A DNA stretch of 64,000 bases, taken from positions 25,592,057 to 25,656,056 of the forward strand of contig JAOANR010000002.1 in NCBI GenBank assembly GCA_030278955.1, in the 5' to 3' direction. Origin of the DNA: Hygrophila difformis (taxonomy: Eukaryota; Streptophyta; Magnoliopsida; Lamiales; Acanthaceae). Shown in pieces: positions 1 through 10,325 of this stretch. The position numbers were made by a program, and so were the translations under genes. The notes under the pieces are model-generated. The model worked only from the letters and a program-made list of their open reading frames with translations. It was not told the origin of the DNA and did not search any database. Within the stretch, counting starts at the first letter, position 1, and each line of letters starts with the position of its first letter.

Positions 1-39
1 TGGCATCCCGACCTGGGTTACCAAAACCGGGGTGTTACA
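1..39 (+). repeat. End of 5' LTR of element A
   Basis: The last 39 bases of the LTR end in CCGGGGTGTTACA. The same end is seen at 6085, 44494, 48233 and 62762. Confidence 0.85.
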
Positions 40-42
40 AGT

Positions 43-57
43 TGGTACAGAGCCCGG
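43..57 (+). other. Primer binding site of element A (tRNA-iMet type)
   Basis: TGGTACAGAGCCCGG lies 3 bases after the LTR end. The usual plant iMet site is TGGTATCAGAGC; here one T is missing, which may weaken priming. Intact versions are at 29568 and 48237. Confidence 0.8.
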
Positions 58-850
58 AATATTTTAAAGCTACTATTGTTATCTCTAAACCATTATTTTA
101 AACATAGTATTATTTTTAAATTCATTAATACTAGTATTATTTTGAGCCCAAAAATTTTATTTACTTAGTGTAATATTTTAAGTCCAAAGATTAATTTTTT
201 TGGCCCAATATTTAATTATTATGTTAAGCCCAATTATTTTGGCCCAATACCCTTGTTTTTACTTAAGCCCAAATAATTTATTTCTTTTGGCCAATATAGT
301 GGCCCAAACCTTTTACCCCTATTCTTTTAAAATCTATACATGGAATAAATTTATTTTTAAAACCCATGGATAAATAAAGGCATGCATAAATTAAATTTTT
401 ATTGGGGGGATTGCATATGCATATGCATACATAAATACTTGTGCTAACCTTTTTATGTGATCGTTGTGTTACATAACATTCTCACACTAGTATTTGGCTA
501 GACCTTGACTCTTGACTTAGAAGCGTTAGCTTGAGACTAATTGTGCCTTAGTTTTAGATCTTGATCGTCTATGTTTAGCAGCATAACTATTCTCTGCCTT
601 TTCCCATAGATCTTCACATAGACGATATATTATGACTCGTCGAGAGACCTAATGATCAAAACGATGAATGCGTACATTGACTCCCAACAGAATGTACGAT
701 ACTCTAAACACCGCACCATATAAACAACTCTAAATACCACATTACATAATACACTCTGAACAACTCCTGTTAACATCATTTGATTTAGTAAATAATTTTT
801 CCAACACTCTATTAAATCATCAGAATCAAATCCTTATACGTGGTGACAAA
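58..850 (+). other. Non-coding leader of element A
   Basis: AT-rich leader between primer binding site and gag, rich in short phrases such as AGCCCAAAT and GGCCCAATA that recur in the leaders of B, F and H. It holds a self-complementary ATGCATATGCAT tract near 414-428. I see no ORF like the coiled-coil leader ORFs of C and F. Confidence 0.6.
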
Positions 851-1426
851 ATGGCACCTAGAGGAAGACCTAGCAATCCACCCATCCCACCCAACACCAA
901 CGAAGAGCCACGGCAACCCAACGTACCAGTACAAGACTTTAGTGCACCCAATCAAGGAGGACAAGTAGCCTCCATACCCAAGAACTTAAGTGACCGCTTG
1001 AGAACTATAGAGGAAGCTGTGGTTGCCTTGGGAAATGCACTAATCAACCAAGGGAAGGGCAAGAGGAAATGGGACCACGGAACCGATAATTACTCAGGTA
1101 GGAACCATATTCGGGGAGGCCCGAATAGACCACCTCAAGGCAACAGTGGAGGAAACAAAGGGATAGTCTTCAACCATGGTGACTATGCGCCACCATGCCC
1201 AAAGTGTGGTAAACCACATTATGCGAGAGGATGCCCTAAACCTGGCGCGTGCTATTGATGCGGTCGACAGGGTCACCGACTGCGTGAATGCCGGACTCGG
1301 CTGGAGAACATTGACAAGCGAGAAGATTTGAATAGGCTGGATTTGGTGAACGCTCAGCAAGGAAATCAAGGAGGAACTGTAGGACGATTGGACGACGACG
1401 ATCGAGTCAACTTACCAGCTCAATGA
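851..1426 (+). pseudogene. Gag of element A, internally deleted and interrupted by TGA
   Basis: The ATG at 851 opens a frame whose first 70 codons match the Gag N-terminus of B (RLRT..EE.VVALGNA near residues 50-63). The sequence then jumps to a basic linker and the C-terminal zinc knuckles; the whole capsid-like domain (the WIRTFDKLL to YDRAVTIARI part of B) is missing. The first knuckle is C-x2-C-x3-H-x4-C (CPKCGKPHYARGC). The second, CY*CGRQGHRLREC, has an in-frame TGA at 1256-1258, after which the frame stays open to a TGA at 1424-1426. Without the capsid domain it should not form particles by itself. The loss explains why this Gag is 191 codons against 354 in B. Confidence 0.8.
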
Positions 1427-1505
1427 GAAGGGGGTCGAAGGTAACGATACCCGAACCTTCCCGAGAATAACGTATAGGCAGTTATGGGGACATAACCGAA
1501 GTCCT

Positions 1506-1518
1506 AAGGGGGAGAGGA
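1506..1518 (+). other. Polypurine tract of element A
   Basis: AAGGGGGAGAGGA directly precedes the 3' LTR and would prime plus-strand synthesis. The same tract precedes the LTRs at 41515 and 53127 and, reversed, at 15292. Confidence 0.85.
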
Positions 1519-3704
1519 TTTAATACCCCGTAATAATACGTAGACATTCATTTTTGAGCCCGACCCGAATATTTTGTATCCCGAATAAACAAATTCAAAT
1601 TGTTTTGAACTACGCAATGACTTGATCCCTTCACGGGGTACGAAGGAAACTTGGAAATTTCAATTCTGAGTTCAGTCACAAAATAATAAAATAATAAAAT
1701 AAAAAAAGGACCCTAACTCTTAGCGCGAGAAAAGCCGAAACACAACATCGAGGACAAAGTTGATTCTTAAGGGGGGTAGACTGTAATACCCGGGATTTTT
1801 ATCGGCGTCCAAAGGAATAAAATTCATTTCTTAATCCGATCAAGGCCGAAATATTTCCGAGAAGAAGAAAATAATTCATTATTGCTCGGAAATGAATTAC
1901 CAATAAATTAAAAATGGAATAAAAGAGGGAAAGGAAGCCCGAAGATATTCCATGGATTAATCCCAAAAGAATTGGAATTAAATTCAAGAAGGAAAAGAAT
2001 TTTAATTCCAAGAACCCGTGAAGTCAGAAATAATTGAATTAGATAAATTGTTGCACGGGAGCCAAAAGACGACGAATTAGAAGCCGACAAATCCGAAACC
2101 GACGGACTTAAGATTTCAAACATGAAATCAATTTCAAGTTGAAATAGATTTAAGATAGGAATCGTGATCCGAGAATGACCCGGAAAAATCGAGCCCGAAA
2201 ATGTAGGAGGATAGAAACCCAAAAGAGAGGAGAAAAGGCCCGACGGGATCGCACGGCCCAGACCAGGCCGCGCGCCCTCCGCGCGGTGTTTGGCCAAACC
2301 CCGCGCCAACTACACAGCCTGCTACACTTGACGCGGTTATGCGATTTTCTTGCCTAAATTTCGACCCCCGACTTAGGAAAGTCGATCCCAGTCGGGGGAA
2401 AGGCATTTAGGACAAGAATGGAGGATCCTTAGCCTCATTCATCAGCCTTTCAAACCCTTTGTCCTCCCCAAACTCTCCCAAAACCAAATATACAAAGTTC
2501 TTACCTTCCGACGACTTTCCGACGAGTTTTCGGCGACCAAAACCGACCGTGGAAGCGTATAGATCAGGGGACACTGATCTTGAATCATTGGTAAGGGTTA
2601 GATAAGGATTCTTTCTCTTTTTTAATCTCAAACCTCATTCTAACTTACGGATCTTTGACTTGCAAACACGTTCGTGGCCGAAGGAGAAGGAGAACGTGTG
2701 CGTAGATCCGTTCGTGGTGATTTCGGACGATTCGAGCGACCCTAGGACGACCAAGAACACCATTGCAGTAAGTTGATGCCTTTCATATCAATATGGGTGG
2801 CTTAGGGGCGTCCGATTTAGTCACTTTGTAATGAAACGTAAAAATCGAACCTAAAAACCCCAACTTGCGCAATTTCTGAAATCCGTTTAAAACTCATATT
2901 TTGAGAGTTCAAACCGAGAAACTCAAAACTAGACTTTTGATCCTTACACATTAATCTATGTTGTGTAATAATTTCAGAGATTTTCATCAACGTTTGCTAT
3001 CCCAAATCGCACCAAACATAAACTGTGATTTTAAACTTTTTCGAAAATCTGACAGTGCATATGTCCGAAATTGATGAGCATGTTTCTATGATTTCTCTTC
3101 TGATCTAGTCTTTGCAATCTAAACAAAAGTTATAGATAATCATGTCTAGTATGTGTATATAAAATTTCAGAATTTTTGAAGTCCATTTGCTATGTTAAAA
3201 AGTCAAATTGTTGAACTGTGCCAAAACTGAATCCGGACAGAACACTGCCTGTGTAATGAACTCGATTTTTGACATGTTTCCTCACCTTATTTCGAAATAG
3301 TTAAAACACGAAAGTTGTTCATTAGGGTGTTTTTGGTACACTATACGAATTCAGATTTTTTGGACTTGAAATGAATTTTTAAATTAAAAAGGCGTAAACT
3401 GTGACGCCAAACGATTTTAAAACGAAGAGATTTTGAAATTTCGAAACAAACGGTCGAAACCTTGAAATACGATAAATCTATACTTTTGAAAAATCCCGTT
3501 ACACTAAATCGAAATGATATGAGATACTTTGGTGGAGGGTGAGTGCTCTGCAGGGTGCCCTCTAGCCTTTCTCTGCGGGCCTACAATGGACGAGAGAATT
3601 CGAATGAAAAACTACGCCTAAACGGCATGAGATACATGGCCTACACTCTCGGAAGTATCCGTGTGGATTCCCGAGACTCCGGAGTGTTACTGGGTATGGC
3701 AGAT

Positions 3705-4063
3705 ACGGCTGCGGCCGTCGGACGACCGGCTACACAAGAAACTTACGAAACGGCTGCGGCCGCCGGACGACCGGCTACACAAGAAACTTACTAAATTGGC
3801 TGCGGCCGCCGGATCGCCGGCTAAACGAAACTTATTAAAATTGGCTGAGGCCGCCGGATCACCGGCTAAATGAAACTTACTAAATTGGCTGAGGTCGCCG
3901 GATCGCCGGCTAAATGACACTTATTAAATTGGCTGCGGCCGCCGGATCGTCGGCTAAATGACACTTATTAAATTGGATGCGGCCGCCGGATCGCCGGCTA
4001 AACAGAAACTTATGAGAGGGCTGCGGCCGTCGGATCGCCTGCTAAACTAAATATTGTGAGATG
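3705..4063 (+). repeat. LTR minisatellite, about 8 units of 44-46 bp
   Basis: Tandem units built on GGCTGCGGCCGCCGGATCG followed by CCGGCTAAA and an A/T-rich tail ending TTACTAAATT. About eight diverged units are readable here; the related LTRs at 46725-46800 and 55140-55215 have only about two, and LTR D has six or more around an assembly gap. Each unit carries a GCGGCCGC-like core and a small GC-rich inverted repeat (CCGGCGATCCGG-like). ORFs across the block only reflect the repeat. Confidence 0.9.
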
Positions 4064-4316
4064 GTGACGTAACGGGAAAAATTAAAAGTCTTAATCCTTT
4101 TTATGTATTTATTTATTTATTTATGTCTTTAAATTATGTCTTAAATTTACACCGTGCTTAAATTATTATTTATGAATTTAAATGCATGTTCAAGTATACA
4201 AATTAAATTCTTATCGTTCTTAAAAAATTTTAAAAATTATGTTCTATCTTATTTTTAAATTATGCCTTTACTCATGCTATTTAATGCCTATGCCTTAAAT
4301 TCTCATTTTTAAACTT

Positions 4317-5548
4317 TTTTTTTTTGAGGCAAATAAGTATATATATCATTGAACCAAGCAAATACTCAACTACACAACATCCCATTTCAGTCCACTAGCA
4401 CAATCGCAAGGGACACCTCTTTACAACATGGAATACATCACACAGCTAGCAGCAATAAGAAATTTGCAAATGACACAAAACATACTGCTAACATTTTCCA
4501 CTTTGAGAATGTGACAAAAACGTGCATCAATGACAAAACCTGCATCACCGATTCACCTTCACCATCAGAACCGCACCTCCATTCTTCCATCTTCTGTAAC
4601 TGTCCAAACGAGCCCCATAGACTAGTGCCCCTTTCTCAATGACATCACTCAACACCCCCTGGCTCAGTCTACAAACAACATTCATCAGACCATATCTCCC
4701 AGCACTTTCGCAATTTTCAAACTCCCGTTCTCCATTTTCCACACAGCCTTCCTCTCTTTCTGTCACACAATTGGCTCTTAAAACCATTCCTCCAAACTTT
4801 CATCACATGAAGCTCCCTTTTTTGCCCAGTAATCCGCACTCTCATTTCTCTCTCGCATTATGTGTTGAAAATGTGCTTCCCCTGCAAAGTTGAAGACTGA
4901 CAAAATTGGGCCTAACATCTGATGAAACCTCCAAGGCGTTGTTTCTGGATTATTAACCCAACTTATCACATTATAGGAATCGCATTCAAAGATCAATTTG
5001 GGAAGTGGAAATCCTTGATCTCTTATGATGGCCTCGCAAACACGCTTGAGTGTAACTATCTCCGCTGTATTAGAGTCCGAAAACCCAATGTGATCGGACA
5101 TAATAAATAAAGTATTTCCATCACCATCTCTTATGATACCACCTATACCGGCCGGCCCCGGATTGCCAAATGACGAACCGTACGTATTTATTTTCCACCA
5201 CCCCGATCCGGCCGAACCCATACCAATCCCCTTCTATGAAGTTTGAGCCCCTGTGTACTCCTCATTGTCAGTCCTTGAGGAAATCCATCAGTCAAGCAGT
5301 TCAAATTAATCTCCCTCCCACCCTTCATCATCACCTTCCACCACATACCCACCCTCCATTTAATTTCCTCCTCCATCAAATCACCATCAAAACTTCGCCC
5401 CCTAAATATCATTTCGTTCCTCCATTTCCAAATTGTCCAAATCACTGCCATACCTGTGATCATCCAAGCTTCCCTTCGCCCTTGTTTTGGATCGACTCCC
5501 ATCCACCATTTAAGAAGATCAGTAGCCCTGCCTGGAATGGCCCAATTT
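4317..5548 (-). mobile_element. 5'-truncated plant LINE inserted in the LTR of A
   Basis: The insert is flanked by an identical 18-bp target duplication ATTCTCATTTTTAAACTT at 4299-4316 and 5549-5566. On the minus strand it ends in a poly(A) tail, visible as a T run at 4315-4325. It encodes the C-terminal end of a LINE ORF2. Poly(A), long target duplication and 5' truncation together indicate target-primed reverse transcription. Confidence 0.93.
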
Positions 5549-5556
5549 ATTCTCAT
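4778..5556 (-). pseudogene. LINE ORF2 C-terminus: linker and RNase H
   Basis: Two overlapping minus-strand frames give the end of a plant LINE reverse transcriptase. The upstream frame (5556 to about 5215) has the Trp-rich linker usual after the zf-RVT region (WTIWKWRNEMIFRGRSF). The downstream frame (about 5221 to 4778) is a plant LINE RNase H: GWWKINTYGSSFGNPGPAG, then GIIRDGDGN, the FECDSYNVISWVN strand, and HIMRERNESADYWAKKGA near the end. A frameshift near 5215 separates them. The first catalytic Asp is replaced (NTYGS where NTDGS is usual), so the RNase H is probably inactive. The stop at 4778-4780 leaves about 450 bp of 3' UTR before the poly(A). Confidence 0.85.
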
Positions 5557-6085
5557 TTTTAAACTTAGTTTGGCTATGAGAATATGTGTATTTAAATTAT
5601 TGTCTATTAATTAGTTGAATTACATGTTTTTGATATACATGCTTAAAAATGAGTTTTTAATTATTAAAATTTTAAAACCCCTTTATTGCTACGTTAGGAA
5701 TTAACTTACTCAGTATTTTATATAACCGATAAAACCCGTTGTTTCATTTTTCTTTACAGAGTATGGAGAGATGGCATAAGCATGCACGCATATTGGGGCT
5801 CGGGAACTAAATTAATAATTGTGAATGTCGCATTTTATTAGACTTAAATTACCCACTGCGTTTTGGCCATGTCGGCCCATATTTAAATTTTCCGCTGCGA
5901 CTTATTTTATTTTGTGTGGATTATACTATGTTATTTTAAAATAAATCTTTTTGGGCTTGTTTTTAAATTATTTTTGAAATACTTTTAGCCTTGCATCTCT
6001 CAAGTGAGCTCGAATGAACTCGTGTCTTGCTTGGGAGGTGTGGCGGTGGCATCCCGGCGTGGGTTACCAAAACCGAGGTGTTACA

Positions 6086-7098
6086 TTACTTCTTTATAAA
6101 TTTGAATTGAATAAAATTCTTCCAATACTGCAATGCATATTTGGATTCTAATTTGAATAAATCTATATAATGGAGCTGGGCTTTGAATTGCAGCATTAAA
6201 TTTGTGTGAAAACAGAAATGCCTATGAATTTTGGAATAATTACTATCCTACAGAAAGGGCTAGCAGAATATAGTACAATCAATATTTACAACCTCTAGGA
6301 TTACATTTATCCAATGAACCTCAGTACCATTATGGCATTGGATTCCAATACAACTTGATTAGTTGATCACATATCATATCTCTTCATTCTTACATTTCAC
6401 TTCCCTCTTTAATTAATTTTTGAATAATTATTTTTTCTTTATATTATCTGGTTTATCAAAATTATTTTCTAATGACGAACAATAGTTGGATTGAGTGGAT
6501 TGGAGCTCTATTTGCTTAAGCAAGATCTCGGTTAGAGCTTTGTGTATACAAAAAACGGATTTAGAAGAGGCGCCCTTAATTGTCCGTGTGGGATGGGGAT
6601 ACCCGGTTTTTCCAAGAATTTTTTTATTAAGATAAGAATTAATATAATATATTTGAAAATATAACATATTCAATTAAAGGATTTATAATATATTGGTTTT
6701 ACTAAATTTGTCATAAACATCAAATATATTATAATTTCTTTCCAATTTATATCTTTGTAAAATATATGAAAAGATTTCTCAAGATTTTCATATACTAATA
6801 AATAGATTTAGTATCTAAATAAAAGATTTAAAAGGTTGATGACGTGGTAAGGAGAATGATTCAGCGGTGATGTGTGAATGACTGTACATTTTTGGATGAT
6901 TAGCGCCTACGTGGAAACCTAGGGCATAATTACTGTATAACCCTTAAAATTAAAAAAGGATGAAGTATGTTTAATAAGGGCAATACAGTCTGAACATGCC
7001 AAAAAGTATTCAGGATTTATTATATAGATTATCGTAATAATTTAATTACAGAAAAATATTCAAGTGGTCTTGTTAGAATATCTAGGCGTTCAGTTTTA
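6086..7098. other. AT-rich interval without recognisable gene
   Basis: No coding region is supported. Near 7045-7075 there is a diverged fragment (AATATTCAAGTGGTCTTGTTAGAAT) also found, inverted, in the MITE at 29889-30340, suggesting an older decayed Stowaway copy. Confidence 0.5.
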
Positions 7099-7510
7099 GG
7101 AGGGTGTATTCAATCCAAACTTTGTAGGATTTTTTTGGACTTTTAAAGTTAGGGTATACTCAATTTAGATTTTAAAAAGTCTTTAAAAAACTAAGTGTAT
7201 TTAGTACAGATTTTAAAAAGTCTTTAAATATTTAAGTGTATTCAATACAGATTTTAAAAAGTCTTTAAAAATTTTAAAGTATTCAACCGTCCATGGATTT
7301 TAAATTTTATAGATTTTAGATTATTCTCTTTAAAAATATAACTAAACAAAATCTCTCCAAAATTAGCCAGATTCTTCAAGGATTCTATATAAATTAGTCA
7401 ACTCTACGTGGAGTCTACACAAAATCAATCAAGTCTACATGAAGTCTATAGACTTTCTAAATCCACCAACTTTTAAAAATCCATACCACTCTCAATTAAA
7501 TACACCCCCC
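7099..7510. mobile_element. Tourist/PIF-like MITE
   Basis: A 412-bp element with terminal inverted repeats GGAGGGTGTATTCAAT and ATTAAATACACCCCCC, flanked by TTA on both sides (7096-7098 and 7511-7513). Inside are repeated GATTTTAAAAAGTCTTTAAA phrases typical of such MITEs. It has no coding capacity. The TTA duplication suggests PIF/Harbinger mobilisation; the superfamily call is an inference. Confidence 0.75.
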
Positions 7511-7520
7511 TTAGAATATA

Positions 7521-7779
7521 CTCCTTCTATCCCAGTCAATTTGTCCTGCTTGACTTTTTTGTATTGTTCATTTATTAATTTTGACTCAATTTTATTGAAG
7601 TATATATTTAGAAAAAAATAATCGAGTTGGGCCTTGTTAGAATCGTATGATCATGTAGTTTTAGAGTATATATTTTATATTATTTTTTGTCATACATATT
7701 TTGAGATATTAACAGTTGAAAAAAGTGAATTGAATTGTGTGCAGAAGTTAAACAGAACAAGTTAAATTGGACAGGGGAG
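7521..7779. mobile_element. Stowaway-like MITE
   Basis: A 259-bp element bounded by CTCCTTCTATCCC and GGACAGGGGAG, flanked by TA at 7519-7520 and 7780-7781. Internal text CTTGTTAGAATCGTATGATC recurs in the MITEs at 29889-30340 and 49345-49605. Ends of the CTCCNTCCGTCC type and a TA duplication fit Tc1/mariner-driven Stowaway elements. Confidence 0.8.
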
Positions 7780-7859
7780 TATATTTTATACAATTTGATT
7801 TTGTACCCATTTTGAAATATTAAGATTTAAAGAAATGCAAGCACAACAAGAAAATCACT

Positions 7860-8036
7860 GTTTACCGACCGACATGGGACGGGTCGTCAACACCGACCGC
7901 ACCACCGACCCCCAGGTGCGGTCGGCAAAATGTAGCCGTTATGGGTCCCCCGGGTCCTAGACGACACGAGCGCCGACCGAGTCATCTTGGTCGAGGGTTA
8001 TCGACCGCACGGCCGACCCCAGGTGCGGTCGGTAAC
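7860..8036. repeat. CACTA subterminal repeats
   Basis: Several direct and inverted copies of ACCGACCGCA, CCCCAGGTGCGGTCGG and CGGTCGGTAA-like words. In CACTA elements such subterminal words bind the element's own proteins. A matching ACCGACCG...GGCCGAC stretch lies at 12538-12555. Confidence 0.75.
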
Positions 8037-9420
8037 CTAGGGCTGTATATTCTTCCCCATCGTGCCGTTACAGCCAATTCCCCCAATTTTCACTCACTCA
8101 ATTTCACCCCCCATTTCACCGCACCACTTCCGACCACCGGCTTCCCGACCACCACCATCGTCCTCTCCGACCACTGCCAGCAGCCAACCATCCCCCTCGA
8201 ATACCCGCCTTCATCAAGCCACGAATCGGACCACCGCCTGCCGCCACCAACTCGCGCCATCCCGTTCGAGCCACCGCCACCAACCTCTCCGGCCAGCCAC
8301 TCGAGAGCCACCGCAACCACCGACCAGCCTCCGTCCAACTACGGCCGAGCTTCCTCCGCCGTCCTCCTCCCGTGCCTCGAGCCCCTGCCGCCCCTGCCCG
8401 CCTATAGCCCCCCTGCCGCCACCGCCGACAGCCACTGCCGGCAACCTCCGATCCGTCCATCCTTCCATTCGAGCCACACATTCGAGGTACGTTTGCTTCC
8501 CTGTTTTTTTTTGCAACTCGTTTTAAGAATTTCACATTCGATTAAATGTTTGGTCTTTAGTTATCATTCGATTGGTATTGTGTTTTTTGTGAAATTCGAT
8601 TGTTTGATCCATTCGGTGTATAATTGTTATCCCTATGCTCTTCACACCTAAAAATAAAGGATTAGTATTCTCAAAACCAACTATAAGTGTTGATTATCAA
8701 AATCCGACAAAAATTGAGTAATTTAGCATTAAAGAGGCTGTCACGACCTGTTTTGGGCTATTATGGAGTAAATATTTGGAGTCTTGACTGTCTAATGGCA
8801 TAATTAGAGTCCTCGAGTCGAGTAGATGAATTTTCATATATGATATGCTCTATTTGGCCTTTGTATGCGAAAGTTATGGCCTTTTGAAGTGTTTGTGTTA
8901 TTCGAGTCATTAGTTTTGAAAATTGGTAGAATGTGCGAGCAATTAGTTTATGGCTCTGTCGAATTAATTCTTTAAATTAGTATATTGTTCGTTTAAATTC
9001 TTACAACTGATGTGGATACGGTGATTGAGGGTTATTACATTATTGGTGCGCTTGTTGATTTGGGTATTGATTAATTGTAAGTGTATTGTTTTTGGTTTTT
9101 AAAATGTAGTTATATGTAAAACACTGAAATTGTTTGACTTGTGATATTTAAGAGTTTGGTACTGATTTGGAATATTGATTATGAAGAGGCATTCAACTTT
9201 TAGGGAATTTAAATGGATTTTAAATGTTTTAATGAAAATTAATAAGTATTTAATAACTATACCTAAATAAACTAAACACAAAGTATTGATTAAAATAATT
9301 TCCCTTTTGAATTGTAAAGAGATCGAACCGTATCTCGAGTAAGTTCTTTTTATAATCAATCCTGTATTCAATTGTCTAGTCGCCTGTGAGAACATAACCA
9401 ATAGATTGTGTTATTAATAG
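8037..9420 (+). other. CACTA 5' untranslated/intron region
   Basis: C-rich sequence to about 8490, a likely splice donor (CGAGGTACGTTT near 8485), then AT-rich sequence to about 9420. The long open frame across 7941-8651 is low-complexity Pro/Ser/Thr, starts inside the subterminal repeats and has overlapping open frames in other phases, so I read the region as leader plus intron. The first coding exons of the TNP2 gene are absent. Confidence 0.5.
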
Positions 9421-10236
9421 GGAATTCATAGAACAACTGCTGAAGAGCGTCATGGATTAAATGGCACGGAGGTTTGGCGTGCGCAATCAGCAGACTTTCC
9501 TAGATGGTTGGAGGCATATGTGAACGAAAATCCAACGGATGATCCATGCATTTCTCACGTAGCTTAAGGCCCAGTTCCCATTGGTACATCATATCCTGTG
9601 TACTTTATAAATGGGATGAAATTTTACACATAATCTCATGGTAGGCAAAGATCGACATACAACAGTGGTGTTTGTATCACGTCACAGTCTTACGGAGACC
9701 ACTATGGTATAATCCAAGATATTATAGTCGTAGAGTATACTGCGCTGCCTATCAAACAAACTGCCTTCTTCAAATGTTGATGGTTTGACCCTCGTGAAGG
9801 CATTGTGACGCGCACTCATTCGAATTACAAGCTTGTTGAAATAAACCGCTCAAAGTCTTTGAACATATATGAATCTTTCATATATATTAATCAAGCCGAA
9901 CAAGTGTGCTACGTTTCGTTCCCAACCATCAGAGCAGTTGCGAGTCTGAATGAGTGGTTGGCCGTGTGTAAGGTCAAACCTAGAGGTGTAATAACCGTTA
10001 GGAAAGGGGAAGAAGGTGATGCATTCCAAGTAGATGTACCCGAACACCTTAGCCTCGAAACTACAAATATCATGGCCAGGCGAGAGCAACTAACGGATGA
10101 TGTGATTCAGTATGTTGACCTTCCTCAGGATGAGAGTATTGATTCAGAATCTTCGATAGGCACTGCCTCCACTTCAGAGTCGTTGGATCCGGATGATCCT
10201 TCACAGGAGACTTCGGACGATGATTACCAAGTTTGA
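9421..10236 (+). pseudogene. CACTA TNP2-type transposase, C-terminal remnant
   Basis: Conceptual translation gives the end of a CACTA transposase with the DUF4216-like module that follows the catalytic part: YPVYFINGMKFYT, the GRQRSTYNSGV strand, YYGIIQDIIVVEY-like text (HYGIIQDI here), and a K-C-x-WFDP motif, then an acidic Ser/Thr/Asp tail ending SQETSDDDYQV. The frame is broken by at least three in-frame stops (TAA near 9566, TAA near 9632, TGA near 9778). From 9805 it is open for 143 codons to the natural stop at 10236. The catalytic domain is absent, so it cannot be an active transposase. Confidence 0.8.
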
Positions 10237-10325
10237 AATGTGATGAACTTAATTGTTATATTTACTTAGTTGTTATAATTCCTTATAATTTCTAATTCTC
10301 TTCTAATTATATTTTAACTTTGCAG

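Larger units (their letters stand above)
1..6085 (+). mobile_element. Gag-only Ty3/gypsy element A, 3' portion
   Basis: The window opens in the last 39 bases of a 5' LTR ending GGTGTTACA, followed by a primer binding site, a leader, a shortened gag, a polypurine tract and a complete 3' LTR. The internal region (40-1518) is only about 1.5 kb and has no protease, reverse transcriptase or integrase. This matches the type of non-autonomous LTR element that keeps only gag. Only the tip of the 5' LTR is in the window, so the target duplication and LTR divergence cannot be read. Confidence 0.85.
1519..6085 (+). repeat. 3' LTR of element A (with nested LINE)
   Basis: The LTR runs from the degenerate start TTTAATACCCC (TGTGATACCCC in B and H) to GGTGTTACA. 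Removing the LINE and one target copy leaves about 3.3 kb. A second border-like motif, AAGGGGGGTAGACTGTAATA, sits about 250 bp inside. The body contains a GC-rich segment near 2230-2340, a long AT-rich segment, and a minisatellite at 3705-4063. Confidence 0.85.

Noticed and set aside
3543..3920. Several overlapping ORFs on both strands with repeated peptides
   Set aside because: They are translations of the 45-bp minisatellite.
3705..4063. CRISPR-like regular repeats
   Set aside because: Units are contiguous without unique spacers, in a plant LTR.
4349..4893. Plus-strand ORFs across the LINE 3' end
   Set aside because: They are shadows of the minus-strand RNase H and its 3' UTR.
7941..8651. 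A 236-codon open frame, Pro/Ser/Thr-rich
   Set aside because: It starts within CACTA subterminal repeats, has long open frames in other phases on both strands, and no domain; C-rich composition explains it.
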